Source: JBAZFF01 sp041653495
Lineage (GTDB): Bacteria; Patescibacteriota; Minisyncoccia; Minisyncoccales; RBG-13-42-11
Assembly (NCBI GenBank): GCA_041653495.1
Contig: JBAZFF010000009.1
Span: 1 to 20,098 of the forward strand
DNA: 20,098 bases
Direction: 5' to 3'
Part shown: positions 1-6,830 of the stretch, one piece after another
How the letters are laid out: each line of letters opens with the position of its first letter
How positions within the stretch are numbered: position 1 is the stretch's first letter
Translations under genes and position numbers: made by a program
Notes under the pieces: generated by a model
What the model was told of the DNA's origin: nothing
Seen by the model: the letters and a program-made list of their open reading frames with translations, nothing else
Database searches by the model: none

Positions 1-217
1 TGGAAAGATTTATTTCCAAAAGGCTGGTTTCTTCCTGGAGTTCGGCTACCCTGTACCCATACTGCTTTACGGCATACATTTCTTTAGTATAAGCGTTTAC
101 CTGAATTATGGAAATAGCAATAAGGGAAAGGATTATTCCGACCATGCATGTGGATATTAACTTTTTGTTTACGCTTATATTTGCGTAGAGAGGAAAAACT
201 AATGTTCGACTGGTCAT
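1..217 (-). CDS. FtsL-like division protein, 3' part cut by the window edge
   Basis: An open frame starts at an ATG that overlaps the rsmH stop codon in an ATGA arrangement and runs open to the edge of the window (72 codons seen). The first 20 residues are polar and basic, followed by one membrane segment (about residues 21-38, CMVGIILSLIAISIIQV) and then the start of a charged, heptad-like region (VAELQEETSLLEINL). A short cytoplasmic tail, single membrane span and extracytoplasmic coiled coil, placed directly after mraZ-rsmH, is the signature of FtsL, the bitopic divisome protein that pairs with FtsB. FtsL is poorly conserved in sequence, so the call rests on layout and position. It is too short at the edge to appear as a long reading frame. 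Another small coiled-coil membrane protein is possible. Confidence 0.65.
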   Translation of the reverse strand, partial: MTSRTLVFPLYANISVNKKLISTCMVGIILSLIAISIIQVNAYTKEMYAVKQYGYRVAELQEETSLLEINLS

Positions 218-1098
218 ATTTTTTGAAATGCTCTCAGTTTAGCTGACCTTGAGCGAGGATTAATTCTTATTTCGTCCCATTTGGGACCTATCGGCTTTTT
301 GGTGAGACCTTGAATGTTATTCTTGTTTTCTTTTATAAAGTTCTTTACGATCCTGTCTTCCAAAGAATGGAATGATATTGCCACCACTCTTCCGCCGGAG
401 TTCGCCGCCTCTAAAGCTGCGGCTAATCCCTTTTTAATGTTGTTAAGCTCGTCGTTCACCGCTATTCTCAAAGCCTGGAATGTTCTGGTGGCGGGATGTA
501 TTTTTTGGTGCTGGAATTTTTCAGGAACTGCTCTTTTGACTATTGATACTAATTGGAAAGTGTTTTTGATCTCCCTGCTTCTCCTTTCCATTATTATTTC
601 TCTTGCTATCTCTCTGGCGAATTTCTCTTCCCCGTATTCTGCAAGTATCTTTTCCAAGTCCTGCTCCGAGGAGAAGTTCAGTATCTTTTCCACGGTCAGA
701 GGATTGTTCGCGTCGTACCTCATATCCAGGGGCTCCTGTTTTTGGAAGGTGAACCCCCTCCGGGATTCGTCCGGATGGAAGCTTGAGAACCCGAGGTCAA
801 ACAATATTCCGTTTATCTTTTTAAAATTCTTTCTCTTTATTATTTCCTTCAAATTTGCAAAGTTGTCGTTTGCCACAATCACCCTGCCTTTCCACCCCGC
901 CTCCTTTGATTTTTCCTTCAGGCGGCTTGTCATTTCCTGATCCCAGTCTATCGCCAGGACTTTTCCCTTAGGGGCTGTCTTCTCCAATATCCCCGCGGTG
1001 TGTCCTCCTCCGTCTGCCGTGCAGTCAATAAAATTCTGATTGGGTTTAGGATCAAGATATTCTATTACTTCCTTTTGGAGGACTGATATGTGCGCCAT
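214..1098 (-). CDS. rsmH: 16S rRNA (cytosine1402-N4)-methyltransferase RsmH (MraW)
   Basis: RsmH transfers a methyl group from S-adenosylmethionine to N4 of C1402 in the decoding centre of 16S rRNA. The 294-residue protein is close to the usual family length of about 310. Visible motifs are the SAM-binding loop FIDCTADGGGHTAGIL (about residues 23-38), ILFDLGFSSFHPDESRRGF (about 98-116), the family signature LDMRYD, HPATRTFQALRIAVNDEL in the C-terminal half, and AISFHSLEDRIVKNF near the end. The start follows mraZ by one base, with AGGAG six to seven bases upstream inside the last mraZ codons. The TGA stop overlaps the ATG of the next, FtsL-like gene, so the two are probably translationally coupled. 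The mraZ-rsmH-ftsL order is the classic start of the division and cell wall cluster. Assignment is secure. Confidence 0.97.
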   Translation of the reverse strand: MAHISVLQKEVIEYLDPKPNQNFIDCTADGGGHTAGILEKTAPKGKVLAIDWDQEMTSRLKEKSKEAGWKGRVIVANDNFANLKEIIKRKNFKKINGILFDLGFSSFHPDESRRGFTFQKQEPLDMRYDANNPLTVEKILNFSSEQDLEKILAEYGEEKFAREIAREIIMERRSREIKNTFQLVSIVKRAVPEKFQHQKIHPATRTFQALRIAVNDELNNIKKGLAAALEAANSGGRVVAISFHSLEDRIVKNFIKENKNNIQGLTKKPIGPKWDEIRINPRSRSAKLRAFQKI

Positions 1099-1099
1099 T

Positions 1100-1531
1100 T
1101 TAAACTCCTAATTCTTTTAAACGTTCGGCTATGTCTCCGGCAGCCAGTTCGGTCTTAGCTCTGTATTTTCCGAATTCTGTTTCGTCCCAGAGCTCCACCC
1201 TGTCGTATAGCCCCACCAAGACGACTTTCTTTTTCAATGAAGCGTAATCTTTCAGATAATCCGGGACCAGTATCCTTCCCATATTGTCTATCGCCACTTC
1301 CATGGCCCCTCCGAGCATAAGCCTTACGAATCCCCTGGCGTCTGACTGGGACAGCGGCAATTGGGATAATTTCTTCGCTAATTTATCCCACTCCCTTACC
1401 GGATACAGGAAAAGACATTTATCCAGTCCCCTGGTGATTATTGCTTTAGATCCCAGAGACTGCCTGAATTTAGTAGGGACTGCCAGCCTCTTTTTTTCGT
1501 CAATCGAATATTTATATTCTCCCAGAAACAT
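1100..1531 (-). CDS. mraZ: Transcriptional regulator MraZ
   Basis: MraZ is a DNA-binding repressor of its own division cluster and carries two SpoVT/AbrB-type swapped-hairpin domains. Both are visible: the first around EKKRLAVPTKFRQSLG and the second around DNMGRILVPDYLKDYA. I place the start at the ATG giving MFLGEYKYSIDEKKRL (143 residues), because MFxGEY is the near-universal MraZ N terminus. The frame extends 14 codons further upstream to another ATG, but that extension overlaps the operator region and has no family resemblance. No clear Shine-Dalgarno sequence precedes the chosen start. MraZ-box-like repeats overlap its own promoter just upstream, which fits autoregulation as shown for MraZ in other bacteria. 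It is followed one base later by rsmH. Confidence 0.95.
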   Translation of the reverse strand: MFLGEYKYSIDEKKRLAVPTKFRQSLGSKAIITRGLDKCLFLYPVREWDKLAKKLSQLPLSQSDARGFVRLMLGGAMEVAIDNMGRILVPDYLKDYASLKKKVVLVGLYDRVELWDETEFGKYRAKTELAAGDIAERLKELGV

Positions 1532-1567
1532 AGTTATGCACTTTCGTGGGGAGTTATTAACATAGTT

Positions 1568-1613
1568 TTCCACATTTCCCCACTACAAGTACTTTATATC
1601 CCACTTTTACCCC
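1568..1613 (-). promoter_or_regulatory. MraZ-box-like operator repeats
   Basis: Read on the minus strand there are four pentamers in two pairs: GGGGT (1609-1613) and TGGGA (1599-1603) separated by five bases, then TGGGG (1578-1582) and TGGAA (1568-1572) again separated by five bases. Five-base spacing of TGGGN repeats is the arrangement bound by MraZ in E. coli. The first pair lies between the -35 and -10 hexamers and the second just after the predicted transcription start, so bound MraZ would block initiation. Two of the four pentamers depart from TGGGN by one base. Function is inferred from position and pattern. Confidence 0.65.
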
Positions 1614-1622
1614 TTTCGTCAA
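1593..1622 (-). promoter_or_regulatory. Promoter of the mraZ-rsmH-ftsL cluster
   Basis: On the minus strand TTGACG (1617-1622; 5 of 6 to the sigma-70 consensus) is followed after 18 bases by TATAAA (1593-1598; 5 of 6). Transcription would begin near 1586, giving an untranslated leader of about 55 bases before the MraZ start. Confidence 0.75.
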
Positions 1623-1708
1623 CACTCCTTACCACGCTTTGATTTCCCCTTAAAATGCCAAAAAATGCCTAAGTTATACACATTTAATCCACAGTTAGGC
1701 TAAACAAC

Positions 1709-1732
1709 TAAAAACAGCTTAGAAAAAGCTGT
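1709..1732 (-). terminator. Intrinsic terminator after the Clp-like operon
   Basis: ACAGCTT (1714-1720) and AAGCTGT (1726-1732) form a seven-base-pair hairpin with a five-base loop. On the minus strand it is followed by a run of T (opposite 1709-1713). It lies about 30 bases after the stop of the Clp-like gene and before the mraZ promoter. The stem is short, so efficiency may be moderate. Confidence 0.6.
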
Positions 1733-1760
1733 GCTTTTATTGGAAGCTAAACTCCAGAGA

Positions 1761-4280
1761 TTAATCCAATTTTAAACTGAAATCTTCTGGGTTAACTTCT
1801 ACTCTGCTCCCCTTTTTAAGCGCGCCTGACAGTAAAGCTGAAGCCAAGATGTTTTCCACTTTGTCTTGGATGACCCTCCTCATCTCCCTGGCTCCGAAAG
1901 TCGGGTTGTAGCCCAACTCCGCGATCCTCGCCTTTAAGGCATCTGTCACAACCAATTCCACATTCTGTTCTTCCAGATTTCTTTTCAAGCTGTTTAACAT
2001 CAACCCCGCAATATCAACCAGGTTTTCCTGGGACAGCGGCTGGAAGACGACCATGGAATCAAAACGGTTTATAAACTCCGGCCTGAATAATCCTTCGGCG
2101 AACAAGTAATCCAGTATCTCTTTTTTGACGTTGCTCCACTGCATCCTTTCTTTCAGAGCTTTCAATATTATTTGATACCCCGCGTTAGACGTGGCGATGA
2201 TGATGCAGTTCTTGAAGTCAACTTTCCTGCCCAATCCGTCGGTCAAGAATCCCTCGTCCAGCACCTGCAGGAAAAGATTCAGGATATTGGGATGAGCTTT
2301 TTCTATTTCATCCAGCAAGACCAGGGAAAAAGGCTTTTCTCTGACCTGGGTCGTGAGTACTCCTTCTTCTCCGGGGGAGCCGAGCAATCTCGGGACGTCG
2401 GAAACGCTTTGGAATTCCGACATGTCCAATCTGATCATTTTGTCTTCCGCCCCGAAATATATTTCAGACAATGCTTTTGCCGTCTCTGTCTTTCCAACTC
2501 CAGTAGGCCCCAAAAACAGAAAAGTCCCCATCGGCCCCTTTCTGACGGTGACTTTGGATCTTGCCCTCCTCAAGGCAGTCGCTATTTCGCCTACGGCCTC
2601 AGCCTGGTTTATTATCTTCTCGTGGATCAAATCTTCCAGGTTGAGCAGGATCTCTTTTTCTTTTTCCTCCACGTTCCCGACCGGGACTTGGGCCTTTCCA
2701 GAAACCAAAACGTCAACGTGCTTGGAAAGGACCACTTTGTCCTTCATTGAGGTTACGTAAACCAAGACTTCGTCCAGTAGATCCATTGCGGATTTCGGAA
2801 ACGGTATGGGGAAATATTTGTCAGCCAGGAGTATTATCTGCCTCAAGGCCGGGAAGGTGATGAATTTCGCGTACCTTCTCTCTAAGTAAGGAACCGTGTT
2901 TTCCAGCACCATCAGCGTTTCATCACTGCTAAGCTCCTCTACTTCCACTTTTTCAAACATTGAGAGAAGCCCCGGCCTCTGTTCTATTTCCTTATGGAGA
3001 CCGGCGAAAGTGGAAATGGCCACTATCTGGAAAGCGGACAAATTCAAATAAGGAGAGATTACTCCGGAGATATCTATCACTCCGGGCCTTGCCCTTCCTC
3101 CCACAAAATCATGGAAATCGTCAATAACCAAGATTATGTTCCCTGCGGCTACGGCTTCCTGGAATATCTTATCCAATATGACCGCCACTTCCGTGTCCGT
3201 GGAGGCTTGGGCAGCCAGAGAAGAAAGATCTAATTCAACCACTCTCTTGTTGTTAACGTCCGGAAGACTTTCCCCTAAAACGCTCTTTCTGGCCAGTTCC
3301 AGCATCATGCTCTTTTTTCCGACTCCGGGCTCCCCAACTAAAAGGCAGTTGTTCAGCCCTTTCCCGCATAGTATCCTTTCCACCGATTCAATCTCTTTTT
3401 CATGCCCGACCATCTCGGGAAAGCCGGCTCTCATCACGCTTTCTGAAAGGTCCGTCCCGAACCTATCCAAGGTTACGGTGAATCCGGCAGACCAGGCCTT
3501 TCCTAAGCTTCCTTTCCTTATTAGATTATTCCATTTCCAGAATTTCTTCCCTTGGGATATTTTCCCTGTCAGGGAATCAAGCCACCAGGTCAGGTTCTCT
3601 ATGTCTGAGACCTTTAAATCGCTCCCCAATAATATTTTCTGGAAGATTAAGTTGTGCTTTGCCAGACCTATCAACAGATCCCCCGTCTCTATTCTAGCCC
3701 TTCCCTTCTTTTGGGCGGCTCTTGCGGCTTCCAAAACGCTCTTTTCAAAACCCTGGATGCCGCTCGGGTCTGAGAGATGATCCTTCAAGAATTTCTTTAA
3801 ATCCTCTACATCTACGAGTATTCTGGAAAATATAAAATTTATATTCTTATTGTTTTTAAGAAGTCCAAAAAACAAAATGGAGGAATTGACGGGAATCTTT
3901 TTGCGCTCGGCCAGGCCTATCGCCTTGTCTACCGAGTAGGCCGAATCGAAACTCAAGAATTCTGCAAGATTTACGTTTGAACTCAAGGCGTCCCTCAAGG
4001 GCATAAAAAGCTTCGGATTTCTGGCCTTGTGGTCAAAGAACCATTGGGCGCATTGGAAAAACGAATAAATGCTGAAGGCCAGAAAGCTCCAGCCCAGAAA
4101 GAAAGAGAGCCCAGATATGGTCATCGTGTTGCTGAAGAAGCCGTAGAGGAAAGTGAAAAAGACCAAAGAAAAAAGGAAAAAGAATATTTTCTTTAACGGG
4201 CCCGCAAATTTAAATAGAAATATGCTCCTTAGCCTTACTGCATTCCCTATTGAAGATTTTTTAAGGTCAAAATTTTCCAT
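1761..4280 (-). CDS. Membrane-anchored Clp/HSP100-like AAA+ ATPase with degenerate first AAA domain
   Basis: This 839-residue protein has the ClpC order: two membrane segments (about residues 31-50 and 55-75), a Clp-N-like helical region (about 100-240), AAA1 (about 290-520) and AAA2 (about 545-839), with no ClpB-type middle coiled coil. AAA2 keeps Walker A GPTGVGKT (591-598), Walker B LVLLDE (653-658), sensor 1 TSN (697-699), arginine finger region RPEFINR (733-739) and sensor 2 GAR (796-798). AAA1 is eroded: Walker A GEPGVGKKS has Lys323 in place of the Thr/Ser, Walker B is VIDD (Asp388 for Glu), the arginine pair of ClpC is replaced (LLSMF), and the KYRGEFE pore loop is absent. In AAA2 the GYVG pore loop is deleted (LLGSPGEEGVL), and no ClpP-docking GF loop is visible. 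The start chosen shares a TGATG junction with the upstream gene; an in-frame ATG 63 bases earlier would overlap that gene. A threading unfoldase role is therefore doubtful; a membrane ATPase scaffold is an inference. Confidence 0.85.
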   Translation of the reverse strand: MENFDLKKSSIGNAVRLRSIFLFKFAGPLKKIFFFLFSLVFFTFLYGFFSNTMTISGLSFFLGWSFLAFSIYSFFQCAQWFFDHKARNPKLFMPLRDALSSNVNLAEFLSFDSAYSVDKAIGLAERKKIPVNSSILFFGLLKNNKNINFIFSRILVDVEDLKKFLKDHLSDPSGIQGFEKSVLEAARAAQKKGRARIETGDLLIGLAKHNLIFQKILLGSDLKVSDIENLTWWLDSLTGKISQGKKFWKWNNLIRKGSLGKAWSAGFTVTLDRFGTDLSESVMRAGFPEMVGHEKEIESVERILCGKGLNNCLLVGEPGVGKKSMMLELARKSVLGESLPDVNNKRVVELDLSSLAAQASTDTEVAVILDKIFQEAVAAGNIILVIDDFHDFVGGRARPGVIDISGVISPYLNLSAFQIVAISTFAGLHKEIEQRPGLLSMFEKVEVEELSSDETLMVLENTVPYLERRYAKFITFPALRQIILLADKYFPIPFPKSAMDLLDEVLVYVTSMKDKVVLSKHVDVLVSGKAQVPVGNVEEKEKEILLNLEDLIHEKIINQAEAVGEIATALRRARSKVTVRKGPMGTFLFLGPTGVGKTETAKALSEIYFGAEDKMIRLDMSEFQSVSDVPRLLGSPGEEGVLTTQVREKPFSLVLLDEIEKAHPNILNLFLQVLDEGFLTDGLGRKVDFKNCIIIATSNAGYQIILKALKERMQWSNVKKEILDYLFAEGLFRPEFINRFDSMVVFQPLSQENLVDIAGLMLNSLKRNLEEQNVELVVTDALKARIAELGYNPTFGAREMRRVIQDKVENILASALLSGALKKGSRVEVNPEDFSLKLD

Positions 4281-4678
4281 CAGATAATCAGCTTTAATCC
4301 GTAAATAAAAGCTCCGGCTATTATTAAGGGAGAAGCTATCCAAGCCAAGAACACGAATACGCCCGCCAAAAGAATCAGGGCTTCCGCTATTATCCCGGCT
4401 GCTATCAGGGCGGACCTCAATAGAGCTCCTATTAAGCGGAATATGAGATTGGAGAAAAATGTTTCTATGTATTTCCCGATATTGAATCCCCTGCCCCGGT
4501 AAATCTCATACCTCCTCCAAGGAGAAAAGAGAGTCCTTAAAAGCAATGGGACGGAAAAGTAATTAAGGTTGAACTTTAAGAAATTCTTCCAGGCGGAAAT
4601 TATTTCCTTTGGCGTCTCCAAAATCCACCAGACAACGGCCTGGATCAGGATATTTTGTTTTTCTGCGACTCTCTCCAT
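4280..4678 (-). CDS. Small integral membrane protein, partner of the Clp-like ATPase
   Basis: I do not recognise a named family. The 132-residue protein has an amphipathic N-terminal third (VVWWILETPKEIISAWKNFL), a hydrophilic basic stretch with PWRRYEIYRGRGFNIGKYIE (about residues 53-72), and then a long hydrophobic tail with two to three membrane segments (about 78-132). Its TGA stop shares a base with the ATG of the Clp-like ATPase (TGATG), so the two are probably made together and may form a membrane complex. The start has no Shine-Dalgarno sequence and lies only ten bases after an extended -10 element, implying a transcript with almost no leader. Similar two-gene pairs are, as far as I recall, common in Parcubacteria-type genomes; this is memory, not a search result. 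Confidence 0.8.
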   Translation of the reverse strand: MERVAEKQNILIQAVVWWILETPKEIISAWKNFLKFNLNYFSVPLLLRTLFSPWRRYEIYRGRGFNIGKYIETFFSNLIFRLIGALLRSALIAAGIIAEALILLAGVFVFLAWIASPLIIAGAFIYGLKLII

Positions 4679-4688
4679 AAATTATTGT

Positions 4689-4697
4689 ATTGTAGCA
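4689..4697 (-). promoter_or_regulatory. Extended -10 promoter, near-leaderless
   Basis: The minus strand reads TGC-TACAAT, an extended -10 (TGn) followed by a 5-of-6 -10 hexamer. No good -35 is visible at 17 bases; the region there is the upstream terminator and its T run. The predicted start of transcription is about four bases before the ATG at 4678, so the mRNA would be close to leaderless. Confidence 0.5.
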
Positions 4698-4727
4698 CAA
4701 AAAACAAAAGGGGTCCCAATGACTCCC
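4698..4727 (-). terminator. Intrinsic terminator of the DUF5671/SIMPL operon
   Basis: On the minus strand GGG-A-GTC (4727-4721) pairs with GACCCC (4715-4710), with a single bulged A and a five-base loop. It is followed by TTTTGTTTTTTG. The hairpin overlaps the last base of the TAG stop of the upstream gene, and its T run lies directly before the next promoter, separating two operons within about 35 bases. Confidence 0.75.
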
Positions 4728-5062
4728 TAGTTGTTGCTTTTCTTTATCAGCCTTATCCCCAGAGTGCTCACCTGGAATCCTCCGAAGATGAATATGAAAG
4801 AAAAGGCGGACCAGACTCCGAGGTTCAAGACCGTAGAAATCGCACCGACGGGTATCAGCTTGCTGATTTCTTCCCGGGCCATCTCTCCGATCTGGTCTTC
4901 CCAGCTGCCGGAGGATAACTCTTGTATCTGCTCCTCCTGGCTGAAAAAGCTCGGCACTTCAGACTGCTTGGTGAAAATATTGTAAGAACTGACCAAGGTC
5001 CAAATTATTATAGAGAGGCCCACGGCAAAAACTATCCATCCTACTATTTTAGAATAATCCAT
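4727..5062 (-). CDS. Hypothetical two-TM membrane protein
   Basis: A 111-residue protein I do not recognise. It has one membrane segment at the N terminus (about residues 7-27, IVGWIVFAVGLSIIIWTLV), a charged acidic middle part (about 33-72, with many Glu and Gln, likely helical) and a second membrane segment (about 80-100, GVWSAFSFIFIFGGFQV), ending in a basic IRLIKKSNN tail. Both ends are therefore predicted on the same side of the membrane. It is the last gene of the operon and ends at the terminator. The four-base gap from the DUF4258-like gene suggests co-transcription. No clear Shine-Dalgarno sequence is seen before the ATG. Function unknown. Confidence 0.75.
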   Translation of the reverse strand: MDYSKIVGWIVFAVGLSIIIWTLVSSYNIFTKQSEVPSFFSQEEQIQELSSGSWEDQIGEMAREEISKLIPVGAISTVLNLGVWSAFSFIFIFGGFQVSTLGIRLIKKSNN

Positions 5063-5066
5063 AGTG

Positions 5067-5399
5067 TTAGTTAATTATTCTTTCCAGCTCTTCCATTGCG
5101 TCCTCTGGAATGAAAGGACGAGCGCCTTCGGGCGTGCGTCCCGGATACCTCCAGGCGGAAATAATTTTAATCCCCTTCGGCATCTTTAATAAGACGTACA
5201 TGGCCCAAGCTTCCGTCGGGTGCTTCTTAGTCCCGGTAATCTGCATTGAGGCTATCGTACCCTGAGCGATTCCTTCTTCCTTCCTGTCCGGTTTCCGAAT
5301 GATACTTAAGACCCTCTTTTGGGAAAACCCATACTGTCTGAGTTTTCCCTTAGAGTGCGTGGTCCAAAAAAACTTAGGCTCACTTGTCTTTAAAAGCAT
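5067..5399 (-). CDS. DUF4258-like small protein
   Basis: The 110-residue protein has no membrane segment. Its N-terminal pattern (FFWTTHSKGKLRQYGFSQKR, then VLSIIRKPDR) fits DUF4258-type proteins, in which a Ser/Thr-x-His start of a strand is followed by a basic helix and a V-x-x-I-x-x-P turn. The C-terminal half has a strand-like WAMYVLL and IKIISAWRYPG, followed by PEGARPFIPEDAMEEL. I recall close relatives with the same WRYPG...PIPED ending in other CPR genomes. DUF4258 is distantly related to RelE/BrnT-type toxin folds, but no antitoxin gene lies next to it, so a toxin role is not supported here. Its ATG shares one base with the TAA of the SIMPL gene (TAATG), pointing to coupled translation. 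Confidence 0.7.
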   Translation of the reverse strand: MLLKTSEPKFFWTTHSKGKLRQYGFSQKRVLSIIRKPDRKEEGIAQGTIASMQITGTKKHPTEAWAMYVLLKMPKGIKIISAWRYPGRTPEGARPFIPEDAMEELERIIN

Positions 5400-6169
5400 T
5401 ACTTCACCTTATAGGTAATGGAAACCGAAACTTCTACCTTGTTCTCCCCTGTTGAAATTTCCAATGATTCTGAAGCGGCGCCCATAGCTGCATCGGAATC
5501 GTAAGATTTGCTGTAATAATATCCTCCGTTTTCAGAAAAGCTTGCTATTCCCAGCAGCTTTATGCCCAGCTGGTCGGCTAAAACTTCAGCTTTCTCTTTG
5601 GCCTCGTTTATAGCCATTTCCCTTGCCTGATTTCGCAATCCATCCGCGTCTTCAATGGTGAATGTTAAGCTTCCGACTTGGTTTGACCCTGCATCCGCTC
5701 CCGCTTCCAGGACGTTTGCAGTATTTGCTAAATTCCTTATTTTTACCTCCAGAGTTTGGGTGACTTCATATCCGACCAAGACCCTTTCTCCTTCGGGATA
5801 ATAATAAGAAGACTTTTCTTTATCCCATTCATATCTCGGCGATATATTGAAAGTGGTGGTTTTCATGTCTTTGTCCTCCACTCCCTGGGCTTTTACGGCT
5901 GCGGTCACCGCGTTCATCTTCTCCGTGTTCTCGCTCAAAGCTTCGGCCACTGTTTCAGATTCGGTCACTACGGAAAAATAAGTTTGGGCCAGATCGGGAG
6001 CCGCATATATCTCCCCCGTCCCTGAAACCGAAATAACGTTTTCGGTCTCCCCTATTTTGTCGAAAATGCCCATAGTCGTTGAAACGACCAACGCTAATAA
6101 TAAGAGAGTTGCTACTCCCACCAGCCCGTTGATAGTGGCTGGATTTATTCTGTTTTTTATTTCTTCCAT
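5399..6169 (-). CDS. SIMPL domain (DUF541) membrane-anchored protein
   Basis: The 256-residue protein begins with a short cytoplasmic part and one membrane segment (about residues 15-35, GLVGVATLLLLALVVSTTMG). It is followed by the SIMPL domain: ISVSGTGEIYAAPDLAQTYFSV is the typical opening, then a helix with ALSENTEKMNAVTAAVKAQGVEDKDMKTTTFNISPRYEW, and the conserved ending EVSVSITYKVK. A tyrosine-rich loop (SSYYYPEGERV and GGYYYSKSYDSD) sits in the usual variable positions. SIMPL proteins are extracytoplasmic, with roles described only loosely (named after a mouse signalling protein; the bacterial BP26 antigen forms oligomers). No Shine-Dalgarno sequence is visible. It overlaps the next gene by one base and follows the SdpI-like gene by 21 bases. 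Confidence 0.88.
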   Translation of the reverse strand: MEEIKNRINPATINGLVGVATLLLLALVVSTTMGIFDKIGETENVISVSGTGEIYAAPDLAQTYFSVVTESETVAEALSENTEKMNAVTAAVKAQGVEDKDMKTTTFNISPRYEWDKEKSSYYYPEGERVLVGYEVTQTLEVKIRNLANTANVLEAGADAGSNQVGSLTFTIEDADGLRNQAREMAINEAKEKAEVLADQLGIKLLGIASFSENGGYYYSKSYDSDAAMGAASESLEISTGENKVEVSVSITYKVK

Positions 6170-6190
6170 ATTGATTAATTATTATTTTTT

Positions 6191-6829
6191 TTAATTTTCG
6201 GCCTTCTTATATATTATATACGAATAAACGAAAGAAATGATTACAGCCAGAGCGACCGAGGCCAGCATTATGCATACGGCTTTGTCGGAAAAGAAGAGCC
6301 CCAGCAGAGTAATCAGCCCTGCCAGAACGAACAGCTTTCCTCCCAATGCGTGGGTCTTGTTCCAGGACTCTTCCGAAGCCAAGGTCCACGGAGTCTTTAT
6401 CCCGACGAAGTAATTCTTCTTTACCTGGGGCAAATACAGCCCCATGAGAATAAACAGCAGAGAAATAGCCGGAGTCATAAAATAATTGATGTTTAAGCCT
6501 CCTCCCAGGGCCGTCCAGATGGTAAAGACATACAAGGCAGAAAAGAAAAGAACAAGCGCTGTCCTGATCCAATAATAAGGAACCGCGAAACTGGGATAGT
6601 TCTTTTTTAAAGGATCAAATCTGGGCACCCAGATCATCAGCAGGTATATTGCCAGTATTAATCCTGGGAAGAACAGGACCGCAAAGTTCTTGCTTGAGTA
6701 TGCGTCTATAATGCCCTCTGCGTTCCAATGGGAAGGGACCTGCTCGGGCAAGGAAGGATAAACTAAAATGCTGAATATTATTACGAATAATATGATGACT
6801 GCGGGAAATGCTTCTTTCTTGGTGAACAT
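6191..6829 (-). CDS. SdpI/DUF1648-type membrane protein
   Basis: A 212-residue polytopic protein with about six membrane segments. The N-terminal part carries the DUF1648 hallmark, a short loop after the first span with PEQVPSHWNAEGIIDAYSSK, where P-x-H-x-x-x-G and a following Lys are conserved. The C-terminal half carries the SdpI signature (NYFVGIKTPWTLASEESWNK followed by TH-x-x-GG-K). SdpI of Bacillus is the immunity and signalling protein against the SdpC toxin, but most relatives, including this one, occur without sdpC, so only family membership should be inferred. The start follows the stop of the DUF5671-like gene by one base, and the five-gene operon continues into SIMPL. Confidence 0.88.
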   Translation of the reverse strand: MFTKKEAFPAVIILFVIIFSILVYPSLPEQVPSHWNAEGIIDAYSSKNFAVLFFPGLILAIYLLMIWVPRFDPLKKNYPSFAVPYYWIRTALVLFFSALYVFTIWTALGGGLNINYFMTPAISLLFILMGLYLPQVKKNYFVGIKTPWTLASEESWNKTHALGGKLFVLAGLITLLGLFFSDKAVCIMLASVALAVIISFVYSYIIYKKAEN

Positions 6830-6830
6830 G

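Noticed and set aside
214..217. Possible TGA recoding as in Gracilibacteria/SR1
   Set aside because: TGA ends rsmH, the TIM-barrel-like gene's upstream peptide and the Clp partner exactly at overlapping starts, so it is a normal stop.
314..940. Long open frame on the plus strand opposite rsmH
   Set aside because: Shadow of a well-supported gene; no family resemblance and no start signals.
1532..1573. Upstream ATG extending MraZ by 14 residues
   Set aside because: The extension is not MraZ-like and overlaps the operator region; MFLGEY is the usual N terminus.
2172..3780. Several plus-strand frames of 79-214 codons opposite the Clp-like gene
   Set aside because: All lie within the coding strand of conserved AAA+ motifs; they are shadows.
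4281..4343. Upstream ATG extending the Clp-like protein by 21 residues
   Set aside because: It would overlap the coupled upstream gene by 64 bases; the TGATG junction is a better start.
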